Source: Vibrio hepatarius (GTDB taxonomy: Bacteria > Pseudomonadota > Gammaproteobacteria > Enterobacterales > Vibrionaceae). Taken from it: DNA of 64,000 nt. The DNA lies in NCBI RefSeq assembly GCF_001274785.1, contig NZ_LHPI01000016.1, positions 62,001 through 126,000 on the forward strand, read 5' to 3'. The notes below the pieces were generated by a model. It saw nothing but the letters and a program-made list of their open reading frames with translations. It had not been told where the DNA came from and did no database searches. Of this stretch, positions 27,625 through 35,642 are shown one piece after another. Position 1 is the stretch's first letter. Each line of letters opens with the position of its first letter. A program made the translations under genes and the position numbers.

Positions 27625-28776
27625 ATGAAGAAAGTAGCGGTGTTTACAGGCACACGTGCTGAGTATGGTCTTCTGTACTGGCTATTAAAAGATATACAAG
27701 ACGATCTAAGCTTAAAATTACAGTTATTGGTATCTGGTATGCATTTGTCGCCAGAGTTTGGGGAAACTTATAAACAGATAGAAGAAGACGGTTTTAAAAT
27801 TGATGAGAAAATAGAGATTCTTCTTTCTTCAAACTCTGCTGTAGGAACTGCAAAAAGCATAGGGTTGGGAGTTCTTGGCTTTACAGATGCGCTCTCTCGT
27901 TTAGAGCCTGATGCTCTAGTTATATTAGGGGACCGTTTTGAAGCGTTGGCTGCTGCTCAAACTGCAATGTTCTTAAAGATTCCTGTAATTCACCTGCATG
28001 GTGGAGAGATTACTGAAGGGGCATATGATGATGCGATTCGTCACGCTATTACCAAGTTTAGCTACCTTCACGGCACATCTACAGAAGAGTATAGAAATAG
28101 AGTTATTCAGCTGGGAGAGTCTCCGGAGAGAGTTATAAACATAGGAGCTATAGGGTTGGACCATCTAATGAGAGGCTCTTTTATGAGCGTCGATGAATTA
28201 GGTGATTCTCTAGATTTTAAACTCTTGCAACCATACTTTGTTGTAACTTATCACCCAGTAACGCTAGGCGATGAAGAGCCAGAGCAGAGCTTTCAAGCGT
28301 TACTAGATTCGTTAGACGAGTATCCTGACCACCAAGTAATATTGACATACCCTAACGCAGATGATGGTGGTCGCCGCATAATTCCTATGCTTGAATCTTA
28401 TGCTGTTTCACAACCGAAAAGAGTACTAGCAATACCATCCTTAGGGCAGGTACGTTATCTTAGTGCCATAAAAAATGCTGCTGCTGTTGTAGGTAATTCA
28501 TCTAGTGGCATTATAGAGGTACCGTCTTTTGATATTCCAACAGTTAATATTGGTGTGAGGCAGAAAGGTCGTTTAGCTGCTAGAAGTGTAATAAATGCAG
28601 AACCTAATGTTTCTAGCATCTCTTCAGCGCTTAAAAAGGCTGTTACTAGACAATACAAATTAGATAATGAAGTGATTGTGAACCCATATGGTCAAGGTTG
28701 TGCTAGTAAACAAGTTATCAAAATGATCAAAGATATGAAATTTAACCCTTGTAAAAAATTTTTCGATACTAAGTAG
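27625..28776 (+). CDS. legG: NDP-sugar 2-epimerase (hydrolysing), NeuC/LegG family
   Basis: A 383-residue protein of the UDP-GlcNAc 2-epimerase superfamily. Motifs seen are GTRAEYGLL at the N-terminus, ILGDRFEALAA, HLHGGEITEGAYDD, TYHPVTLG and GNSSSGIIEVPSF. The hydrolysing members release the free 2,4-diamino-2,4,6-trideoxy-mannose-type sugar from the nucleotide by inverting C2. That free sugar is the substrate of the NeuB-like synthase encoded next. The N-terminal GTRAEY places it with NeuC/LegG rather than WecB. Confidence 0.9.
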   Translation: MKKVAVFTGTRAEYGLLYWLLKDIQDDLSLKLQLLVSGMHLSPEFGETYKQIEEDGFKIDEKIEILLSSNSAVGTAKSIGLGVLGFTDALSRLEPDALVILGDRFEALAAAQTAMFLKIPVIHLHGGEITEGAYDDAIRHAITKFSYLHGTSTEEYRNRVIQLGESPERVINIGAIGLDHLMRGSFMSVDELGDSLDFKLLQPYFVVTYHPVTLGDEEPEQSFQALLDSLDEYPDHQVILTYPNADDGGRRIIPMLESYAVSQPKRVLAIPSLGQVRYLSAIKNAAAVVGNSSSGIIEVPSFDIPTVNIGVRQKGRLAARSVINAEPNVSSISSALKKAVTRQYKLDNEVIVNPYGQGCASKQVIKMIKDMKFNPCKKFFDTK

Positions 28777-28781
28777 GTCTT

Positions 28782-29849
28782 ATGACGGTAATAATTGCTG
28801 AGGCTGGAGTTAATCACAATGGTAGTCGTGATCTCGCCTTTAAACTGATAGATGCAGCTAAGGATGCTGGTGCTGATATTGTTAAGTTTCAAACATTTAA
28901 AGCGAAAAATTTAGCGTCAAAAATTGCACATCAAGCAAAATATCAAGTAGAAAATACTAGGAATCAGGAATCGCAACTCGCTATGCTGACAAGGCTAGAG
29001 TTGCCTTACGAATTGCATCATGAGTTGATAGATTATTGTAGTGAAGTTGGTATCGAGTTTCTCTCTACTGCGTTTGATTCAGAAAGCTTAGAGTTTCTAG
29101 TAAATGATTTAGGGCTGAAAACACTCAAGCTGCCTTCTGGAGAGATCACCAATGCACCTTTAATATTGGAGCATGCAAGAACGGGGTGTGACATAATTTT
29201 ATCGACGGGCATGGCTACATTAGCAGAGGTAGAGGATGCTTTAGGTGTCATAGCGTTTGGTCTTACTCAAGATAAAGGCACTAAACCGTCTATTGCGGCA
29301 TTCAAAGAAGCTTACGCTTCAATCGAAGGGCAAAGTGCCTTGCAAGACAAAGTTACCATCCTCCACTGTACAACAGAGTATCCTGCACCAATGGCAGAAA
29401 TAAACCTGCGTGCGATGGACACACTAAGAGTATCTTTTGGTTTGCGTTCTGGTTATTCAGACCACAGTGAAGGGATCACAATTCCTATTGCGGCAGTAGC
29501 ACGAGGAGCAGTTCTAATTGAGAAGCACTTTACTTTGGATAAAACGATGGAAGGTCCAGATCATAAAGCATCGTTGGAGCCAGATGAGCTCAAATCGATG
29601 GTAGATGCAATTAGAAATGTAGAGCTGGCTTTAGGTACGGGCGTAAAGGTTCCTACTACATCTGAAATTAAGAATAAGTCAGTGGCGAGGAAAAGTCTTG
29701 TTGCGCAGAGTAACATCGCCATTGGAGATTGTTTTACAACAGACAACCTGACTGTAAAGAGGCCAGGAACCGGAATTAGTCCGTTTTATTACTGGGATAT
29801 CCTGGGAAGTACCTCTCAAAAAACGTATGAACAGGACGACGAAGTATAA
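28782..29849 (+). CDS. legI: Nonulosonic acid synthase, NeuB/LegI family
   Basis: A 355-residue TIM-barrel synthase with a C-terminal antifreeze-like SAF domain. It condenses phosphoenolpyruvate with the six-carbon sugar from LegG to form a nine-carbon nonulosonic acid. Motifs are EAGVNHNGS, VKFQTFK, LPSGEITN, LSTGMA, HCTTEYPAP, GYSDHSEGI and IEKHFTLD, with ARKSLVAQ and VKRPGTGISP in the SAF domain. Sialic, legionaminic and pseudaminic synthases share these motifs. Legionaminic is preferred because of the LegB/LegC/LegG/PtmE set. It overlaps the formyltransferase by one base (TAATG). Confidence 0.9.
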   Translation: MTVIIAEAGVNHNGSRDLAFKLIDAAKDAGADIVKFQTFKAKNLASKIAHQAKYQVENTRNQESQLAMLTRLELPYELHHELIDYCSEVGIEFLSTAFDSESLEFLVNDLGLKTLKLPSGEITNAPLILEHARTGCDIILSTGMATLAEVEDALGVIAFGLTQDKGTKPSIAAFKEAYASIEGQSALQDKVTILHCTTEYPAPMAEINLRAMDTLRVSFGLRSGYSDHSEGITIPIAAVARGAVLIEKHFTLDKTMEGPDHKASLEPDELKSMVDAIRNVELALGTGVKVPTTSEIKNKSVARKSLVAQSNIAIGDCFTTDNLTVKRPGTGISPFYYWDILGSTSQKTYEQDDEV

Positions 29850-30778
29850 TGAAGATTGGTTATTTTGCTGATGGTCCATGGTCTCATAGAGCGATTGAAT
29901 TGATAGCTGACACTGACGGCTTAGAGATTGTTTTTATTGTACCTAGGTATGATACACAAGATCCGATCTTAAAAGACTGGGCAGATAAGCTAGGTGTTCC
30001 TTATATTCCCGTAGAGAACGTAAACACGAGTAAATTCCTTTCGGTAATGGATGAATATGAGCCTGATCTTCTCGTGTCAATGTCGTTCAATCAGATATTG
30101 AGGAAAAGCATTATCGAATATGCCCCTTTAGGTTTTATCAATTGCCATGCGGGGGCTTTACCATTTTATAGAGGACGAAACCCACTCAATTGGGTTCTGA
30201 TTAATGGTGAGTCTTCGTTTGGTATCACAGTCCACTATGTGGATGAAGGTATTGATACTGGTGATATCGTCGAGCAGAGACTATATCCGATTACGCGGAA
30301 GGATAATTATGGAACACTTCTAAACAAAGCGATCAATGAATGCGCAAATGTTTTATATTCTGCGATATTAAAAATCTCTAAAGATGAGGTTGTTCGAATT
30401 GTTCAAAACGATATTCATCCTGTAGGAACATACTTTGGTATTAGAACCTTTGGTGATGAGATTATTGACTTCAATTGGAGTGCTGAGCGTATATATAATT
30501 TTGTTAGAGCAATTAGTTACCCTGGCCCTCGCGCGCGATTCTTTCTGAATAACGAAGAGTATGCAATTGAGTCTGCAGAGTTGATCCCAGAAGCACCAAA
30601 CTATATTGCAACTGTAGGTGAAGTTGTTGGTAGAAATCAGAAAGGAGTTGTAGTTAAAGTAGGTGATAGCACAATACTTCTAACTTTAGTTGGACGTGAA
30701 AAAAGTGGTGCTACTGAAAAACTAGAAGTTCCCAAATTTAGAATCGGTTCTAGGCTAACAAATAGAGGGAAGGAATGA
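29849..30778 (+). CDS. Folate-dependent sugar N-formyltransferase
   Basis: A 309-residue formyltransferase of the Fmt/ArnA-N fold. The catalytic triad N98, H100 and D139 is intact in INCHAGALPFYRGRNP and YVDEGIDTGDI. A C-terminal Fmt-like barrel domain (INFNWSAERI-like and ISYPGPRA) follows. Such enzymes move formyl from N10-formyl-tetrahydrofolate to an amino sugar. It overlaps legI and the ptmE-like gene by 1 and 4 nt, so it belongs to the nonulosonic pathway. No LegH acetyltransferase is seen in the window, so I infer it acylates the C4 amine made by LegC (N7 of the final sugar). It is too far from typical Fmt context to be the initiator-tRNA enzyme. Confidence 0.82.
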   Translation: MKIGYFADGPWSHRAIELIADTDGLEIVFIVPRYDTQDPILKDWADKLGVPYIPVENVNTSKFLSVMDEYEPDLLVSMSFNQILRKSIIEYAPLGFINCHAGALPFYRGRNPLNWVLINGESSFGITVHYVDEGIDTGDIVEQRLYPITRKDNYGTLLNKAINECANVLYSAILKISKDEVVRIVQNDIHPVGTYFGIRTFGDEIIDFNWSAERIYNFVRAISYPGPRARFFLNNEEYAIESAELIPEAPNYIATVGEVVGRNQKGVVVKVGDSTILLTLVGREKSGATEKLEVPKFRIGSRLTNRGKE

Positions 30779-31821
30779 GTCATTGCTGGCAAAAGATCTT
30801 AGTTTGCTCCTCTGAAACTATTCGCTCGGTACTAGAAATTATAGATCAGCAAGCTCTTAAACTAGCACTTGTTGTTGATGATAAAAATAAGTTGCTGGGT
30901 ACAGTGAGCGATGGTGATATTCGCAGAGCCATCTTAAGTGACGCTTCATTAGAAGATAAAGTCGCTACTGTGATGAACACCACCCCCACTACTGCTGATG
31001 TTAGCATGACTCGGGATAATATATTATCTCTAATGGAGAAAAAAGAACTTCATGCTATCCCCGTGCTCAATAACCATGTGGTTGTGGGATTAGAAACTCT
31101 ACATGGTCTGTTACATAAGCCTCAATACGAAAATCCTATTTTTCTCATGGCAGGAGGGTTTGGCACTCGTCTAAAGCCTCTTACTGACAACTGCCCTAAA
31201 CCACTATTAAAGGTCGGTGAGCGACCAATCTTAGAAACTGTGATTCTAAGCTTCATTCGCTCAGGCTTCAGTAACTTTTATATATCCACTCATTATTTGC
31301 CTGAAATGATTAAAGAAACTATTGGTAATGGTTCTAGATGGGGAGTGAAAATACAATACATTCATGAAGATAGGCCATTGGGTACGGGCGGTGCACTAGG
31401 ATTGCTTCCAGAGGACCTTCCTGATTTACCGGTGATTGTGATGAATGGAGACGTATTGACAAAGATCAACTTCGAAGAAGTGCTAGCCTTCCATAATAGC
31501 AAGCAATCCAATGCTACTATGTGTGTGCGCGAATTTGAATATCAAGTGCCTTTTGGGGTGGTTGAGGCGAATGAATTTAAGATCACTGATATTGTTGAGA
31601 AGCCAACGTATCGTTTTCATGTCAATGCAGGCATTTATGTGATTAATAAATCGTTGATATCGCGGATTAAAAAAGATGAGTATCTGGATATGCCAACCTT
31701 ATTTGAATCACATATTGGCAACGATGCTCATGTCTTCCCTTTCCATGAATACTGGTTGGATATTGGGCGTATGGATGACTTTAAACGTGCTCAGGTTGAT
31801 ATTTTGACATTAGGTCTATAA
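30775..31821 (+). CDS. ptmE: CBS-domain sugar-1-phosphate nucleotidyltransferase (PtmE-like)
   Basis: A 348-residue protein with two CBS motifs in roughly the first 115 residues (GTVSDGDIRRAIL and a second repeat) fused to a nucleotidyltransferase domain. The catalytic loop is MAGGFGTRLKPLT near residue 123, followed by NCPKPLLKVG and the GDVL metal site. Campylobacter PtmE has the same layout and is a glucosamine-1-phosphate guanylyltransferase supplying GDP-GlcN for legionaminic acid. This is the best marker that the route here runs on GDP-sugars. The CBS part may sense adenine nucleotides. Assignment of GTP is by homology only. Confidence 0.85.
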   Translation: MSHCWQKILVCSSETIRSVLEIIDQQALKLALVVDDKNKLLGTVSDGDIRRAILSDASLEDKVATVMNTTPTTADVSMTRDNILSLMEKKELHAIPVLNNHVVVGLETLHGLLHKPQYENPIFLMAGGFGTRLKPLTDNCPKPLLKVGERPILETVILSFIRSGFSNFYISTHYLPEMIKETIGNGSRWGVKIQYIHEDRPLGTGGALGLLPEDLPDLPVIVMNGDVLTKINFEEVLAFHNSKQSNATMCVREFEYQVPFGVVEANEFKITDIVEKPTYRFHVNAGIYVINKSLISRIKKDEYLDMPTLFESHIGNDAHVFPFHEYWLDIGRMDDFKRAQVDILTLGL

Positions 31822-31826
31822 TAAGA

Positions 31827-32528
31827 ATGAAAATACTAGCCATTGTTCCTGCGCGAGGTGGAAGTAAACGCCTGCCAGGAAAAAATATCAGATCTTTACA
31901 TGGTAAACCGTTGATCCAACGAGCCATCGAATCAGCGTCTGGAGTTAAAGACATAAGCCGTTTGATTGTATCAACTGACTGTCTCGAGATCGCGGATATA
32001 GCTGCGAAATATGGTGCTGAAGTACCATTCATACGCCCCAAAGAGCTAGCTAGCGATACAAGTTCTAGTGTTGATGTCATTAAACACGCGCTTCAATTTT
32101 ATGAAGCACGAGGTGAATGTTTTGATTATGTTCTGGTGTTACAACCGACTTCTCCAATTCGTAATGCTAAACATACACAAAAGGCAATCGAACTACTGAA
32201 TGATAAGCAAGCGGATGCCATTGTTTCTGTTTGCGAGTGTGATCATTCTCCGTTATGGTCGAATACTTTGCCTGATGATATGTCAATGGATAGCTTTATT
32301 CGTCCTGAGTTGAAGAACGTACGAAGCCAGGACCTCCCAACTTATTTCCGCTTAAACGGTGCAATTTATATTACGAAAGTCTCACGCTTCTTTGAAGAGA
32401 ACGCTTTATTATTGTCATCCAATCTTTACGCTTATGTCATGGATGGAGAGAGTTCGGTTGATATTGACCATGAGCTGGATTTTTTATTGGCGGAAACGAT
32501 TTTGAAGTATAAGGAAAGTTATGAATAA
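31827..32528 (+). CDS. legF: CMP-nonulosonic acid cytidylyltransferase (LegF/NeuA family)
   Basis: A 233-residue single-domain CMP-sialate synthetase-like enzyme that activates the nonulosonic acid with CTP to the CMP sugar used by the transferase. Motifs are VPARGGSKRLPGKNI at the N-terminus, LQPTSPIRNAKH in the middle and DIDHELDFLLAE at the C-terminus. Length is typical of LegF/NeuA without the C-terminal esterase extension. It overlaps the next oxidoreductase gene by 8 nt. Confidence 0.9.
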   Translation: MKILAIVPARGGSKRLPGKNIRSLHGKPLIQRAIESASGVKDISRLIVSTDCLEIADIAAKYGAEVPFIRPKELASDTSSSVDVIKHALQFYEARGECFDYVLVLQPTSPIRNAKHTQKAIELLNDKQADAIVSVCECDHSPLWSNTLPDDMSMDSFIRPELKNVRSQDLPTYFRLNGAIYITKVSRFFEENALLLSSNLYAYVMDGESSVDIDHELDFLLAETILKYKESYE

Positions 32529-33504
32529 TGTGTTGATTGTAGGAGCGGGTCAATTAGGTAGTAGACACCTTCAAGCATTAGCTCAGCTAGATAAAAAATT
32601 TGCTATATATGTAATTGATCCTTCGATAAAATCTTTAGAAATAGCACAACAACGCTACTCAGATGTTTCCAGAGAACATTCCCCAACAGTAGAATATATT
32701 CCGGATATTAAGTTAATTGAAGGTCTAAATATCGAAGTTTGTGTTGTTGCAACCAATGCTGCTATTCGCTTTGAACTTGTCAAGAAATTAACTCAGTTAG
32801 TTGATATTAAATACCTTATTTTAGAAAAAGTACTATTTCAGTCTATCTCACAACTTGATCAAGCTAAAGAACTGCTGAAACAATCGAAGATCAAAACTTG
32901 GGTGAATTGCCCAAGAAGACAATTTCCAGCATATCAGGACTTGGCAAAAAAATATCAATATGCGCAATCAATTTCTTTGCATGTAATAGGGAAGAACTGG
33001 GGATTAGCATGTAACGCCATCCATTTTATTGACCTCTTACACTACTTGACTAACTTTTCACAATATAGTTTAAACTATCAGAAAGATGTGAAGATTATCG
33101 ATAGTAAGCGCGCTGGATATAAAGAGATTGTTGGGGGACTTGATGCTCACTCTGACGATCAGAAACATCATTTGTTTCTAACTTGTGAGCATACCGAATG
33201 CGGGCAGGTAATGCTAGATATTTCAGTGGAGATAGATGGTGAGCATATTGAACTTTTGGAACGTGAGGGAATCGCTCGTTGGCTCGATAAAGAAGGTGAT
33301 GTGATAAAAGATGCTCCGCTTAAAGTGCTCTTCCAAAGTCAGTTGACACATAAGGTAGTTCTGGATCTTATTGAGCGAGGAGAGTGTGAGCTAACCCCAA
33401 TTAGTATATCAGCTATGCTTCACCGAGAGTTTTTGGAAAAAACATCTCTGTTATTTACATCTGAAGGTAGTGATTCTATAGAACAAGTAGTTCCAATTAC
33501 ATAA
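32521..33504 (+). CDS. Gfo/Idh/MocA-like oxidoreductase, first of a pair
   Basis: A 327-residue Rossmann protein with VLIVGAGQLGSRHLQAL as the nucleotide-binding loop. In the usual EKP catalytic position it has LEKVLFQ, so the Pro of EKP is replaced. The C-terminal domain carries the NAIHFIDLLHYL histidine segment. The family reduces, oxidises or epimerises sugars with NAD(P). Downstream of legF it could modify the CMP-nonulosonate or another O-unit sugar. The altered EKP means activity should be treated as uncertain. Similar pairs occur in other nonulosonate loci from memory. Confidence 0.72.
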   Translation: MNNVLIVGAGQLGSRHLQALAQLDKKFAIYVIDPSIKSLEIAQQRYSDVSREHSPTVEYIPDIKLIEGLNIEVCVVATNAAIRFELVKKLTQLVDIKYLILEKVLFQSISQLDQAKELLKQSKIKTWVNCPRRQFPAYQDLAKKYQYAQSISLHVIGKNWGLACNAIHFIDLLHYLTNFSQYSLNYQKDVKIIDSKRAGYKEIVGGLDAHSDDQKHHLFLTCEHTECGQVMLDISVEIDGEHIELLEREGIARWLDKEGDVIKDAPLKVLFQSQLTHKVVLDLIERGECELTPISISAMLHREFLEKTSLLFTSEGSDSIEQVVPIT

Positions 33505-33513
33505 GGTTTTTAC

Positions 33514-34464
33514 ATGATATTGATGGTTGGTGCCGGAAGTATGGCACAAGAATATACAAAGGTTTTAAAAGCATTAGATACCAAGTTCACAGTAGTTGGG
33601 CGTAGCGAAGCTTCGGCACAAAAGTTTAAAGATGCGTCCGGAGTTGAGCCTTTTGTAGGAGGCTTGGATCGTTTTTGTATAGACAAAGGCCTTGAACCAT
33701 ATAAGTCGGCGATTATTGCAACGGGTGTTGAGCAATTGGCCTCAATTGCAACCAAGCTGATTTCGAATGGTATTAAACACATATTGGTCGAGAAGCCAGC
33801 AGGCTTGCATTATGAAGAGATTGAAGCTCTTTCTAATTACGCAGAGCAGCAACAAGCTCAAGTGTATGTGGCATATAACAGACGATTTTATTCTTCTTTA
33901 TTAGCCGCTAAAAGTATCATCGCTCAAGATGGTGGCGTCCAAAGCTTTAATTTTGAAATTACGGAATGGGGGCATGTGATATCAGACCTAAAAAAGGGGC
34001 CTGGAGTAAAAGAAAACTGGTTTTTGGCAAATACAACTCATGTGACAGATATGGCATTTTTTCTAGGAGGTTTTCCTGAAAAAATAAGCTGTTTCTCTAA
34101 TGGTGGTGCACCGTGGCATCCTCGATCATATAACTTCTCAGGAGCTGGAGTTTCTGATACAGGAGCTTTGTTCTCTTATCATGGAAATTGGGGAGCACCT
34201 GGTCGATGGAGTGTTGAGATTTTGACATCAGTGCATCGCTTGATATTTAGGCCAATGGAAAAACTCCAAATACAAAAGCTGGGAAGTATTACTATTGAGC
34301 CATTTGAAGTAGATGATGTTCTTGATGAAAAGTTTAAACCTGGTTTATACCTTCAGGTAGAATGTTTTTTGAACAATGAGTCTGATTCTTTATGTTCAAT
34401 ACATGAACATAAAGATAATGCGAAAGTTTACGCTTTAATGGCTGGTTATATCAAAAAGATATAG
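33514..34464 (+). CDS. Gfo/Idh/MocA-like oxidoreductase, second of a pair
   Basis: A 316-residue protein with ILMVGAGSMAQEYTKVL as the dinucleotide-binding motif and an intact EKPAG motif. YNRRFYSSL and NTTHVTDMAFFLGG are the expected family blocks with the active-site His. It lies 9 nt after the first oxidoreductase. Possible roles include C7/C8 epimerisation of legionaminic acid, analogous in principle to the oxidoreductases proposed for 8-epi-legionaminic acid in Acinetobacter, or synthesis of another sugar. A 116-nt AT-rich gap follows, with no gene seen in it. Confidence 0.75.
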   Translation: MILMVGAGSMAQEYTKVLKALDTKFTVVGRSEASAQKFKDASGVEPFVGGLDRFCIDKGLEPYKSAIIATGVEQLASIATKLISNGIKHILVEKPAGLHYEEIEALSNYAEQQQAQVYVAYNRRFYSSLLAAKSIIAQDGGVQSFNFEITEWGHVISDLKKGPGVKENWFLANTTHVTDMAFFLGGFPEKISCFSNGGAPWHPRSYNFSGAGVSDTGALFSYHGNWGAPGRWSVEILTSVHRLIFRPMEKLQIQKLGSITIEPFEVDDVLDEKFKPGLYLQVECFLNNESDSLCSIHEHKDNAKVYALMAGYIKKI

Positions 34465-34580
34465 TGATTAATGAAATAAATTGATTTTCATATCAGTTTA
34501 TTTAAAAGTATATTAATTGTATTTTATCTGTGATACGTATCTATCCGATTCTGACTGTTTAATTATTTAAGAGTAAATAA

Positions 34581-35642
34581 ATGGAAATTGCACATCTATG
34601 TATTACTTATAATCATCTACTTTATGCATTAAGTAGTGCAATAATCAAGAATAAAGCTAGGCATACTATTTATATGCCAACAGATTATCAGTTTGTTCCT
34701 GAATCGACAAGGATTAACTTAGTAAACACTTTTCCAGAAGTAAAATTTGTTTTTGAAGAAGAATCCTTTTTCTTGGAAGAGTTTATGACAATGCCCAGTT
34801 TCTTCCCGAGTATCGTAAAAAGAAACCTATCAATTCAAAAATATCGATTCATAAGACCATTTTCTTGGAAAGGTTCGCTGTTATCTAAACCTTTCTCTTT
34901 GTTGTATATTTACCATTCTGGACCTTTTTTAGCGAAAGTATTAGCGGGAAATAGTAAAAAAACTATTCTAAGAGGAGATGGCTTTGCCAATTATAAAGAG
35001 AGAAAAATAGGGGTTTTAAAAGGGAGCATAAGGTTTGCATTTGGTCTCCCTTTTTCAAAACAGGTATGGGGTGAGGAACCATGGGTTGATGAAATTGAAG
35101 TAGTCGATCCTTCACTTCTTCCTAACAATGTTGTTAAAAATAAATCTTCTAAATTAGATATAGGTTCTATTGTAAAGGTATGCAATGAAGATCACTTTAA
35201 GCGTGCGATAATCGATTGTTTTTCGTTGAATATACTACCTAATAGTGATTTTGAGTCTTCGGTATTGTTTCTTACTCAACCATTGGACACTGCTAAGCTA
35301 TGTTCCACTGAGGATATGCACAGAATTAATAATCTAGTCATAGACTTTTTTGTACAAAGAGGCCTTACAGTATATATTAAGCAGCATCCCAGAGAAGATT
35401 ATAAGACGTACAAAAATACTTTGGAATTATCTAGGTCAGCCCCCATAGAGATATATAGTCTTCTAGGGGTGAAATTTGCCTATGCAGTATCTTTGCATAG
35501 TGCAGGAATACAAGATGAATTTATCATAGCAAAGATACAAAAAAACCTTGTCCCTCTTTGTGACTTCCATGCTGAGTCATTCCACTTATGGAAAGGCTTT
35601 GTGGATAAGAACTTAAATGAAATCTTTAGAACAAGTAACTAA
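34581..35642 (+). CDS. Sialyltransferase-like protein, candidate nonulosonic acid transferase
   Basis: A 353-residue soluble protein resembling bacterial sialyl/polysialyltransferases of the GT52/GT38 type. The marks are a D/E-D/E-G-like motif GDG (132-134) in LRGDGFANY, the block VLFLTQPLD near 228-236, the HP motif in IKQHPRED (H269, P270) and a serine motif region YAVSLHSAGIQ with S304 and S307. In those families these residues bind CMP-sugar and catalyse transfer. Directly downstream of a CMP-nonulosonate pathway, it is the best candidate for adding the legionaminic-type sugar to the O-unit. Family identity needs profile confirmation. Confidence 0.65.
   Translation: MEIAHLCITYNHLLYALSSAIIKNKARHTIYMPTDYQFVPESTRINLVNTFPEVKFVFEEESFFLEEFMTMPSFFPSIVKRNLSIQKYRFIRPFSWKGSLLSKPFSLLYIYHSGPFLAKVLAGNSKKTILRGDGFANYKERKIGVLKGSIRFAFGLPFSKQVWGEEPWVDEIEVVDPSLLPNNVVKNKSSKLDIGSIVKVCNEDHFKRAIIDCFSLNILPNSDFESSVLFLTQPLDTAKLCSTEDMHRINNLVIDFFVQRGLTVYIKQHPREDYKTYKNTLELSRSAPIEIYSLLGVKFAYAVSLHSAGIQDEFIIAKIQKNLVPLCDFHAESFHLWKGFVDKNLNEIFRTSN

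Noticed and set aside
29849..30778. Possible methionyl-tRNA formyltransferase
   Set aside because: The fold is shared, but the gene overlaps legI and the ptmE-like gene and is not beside def or rsmB. A sugar formyltransferase fits better.
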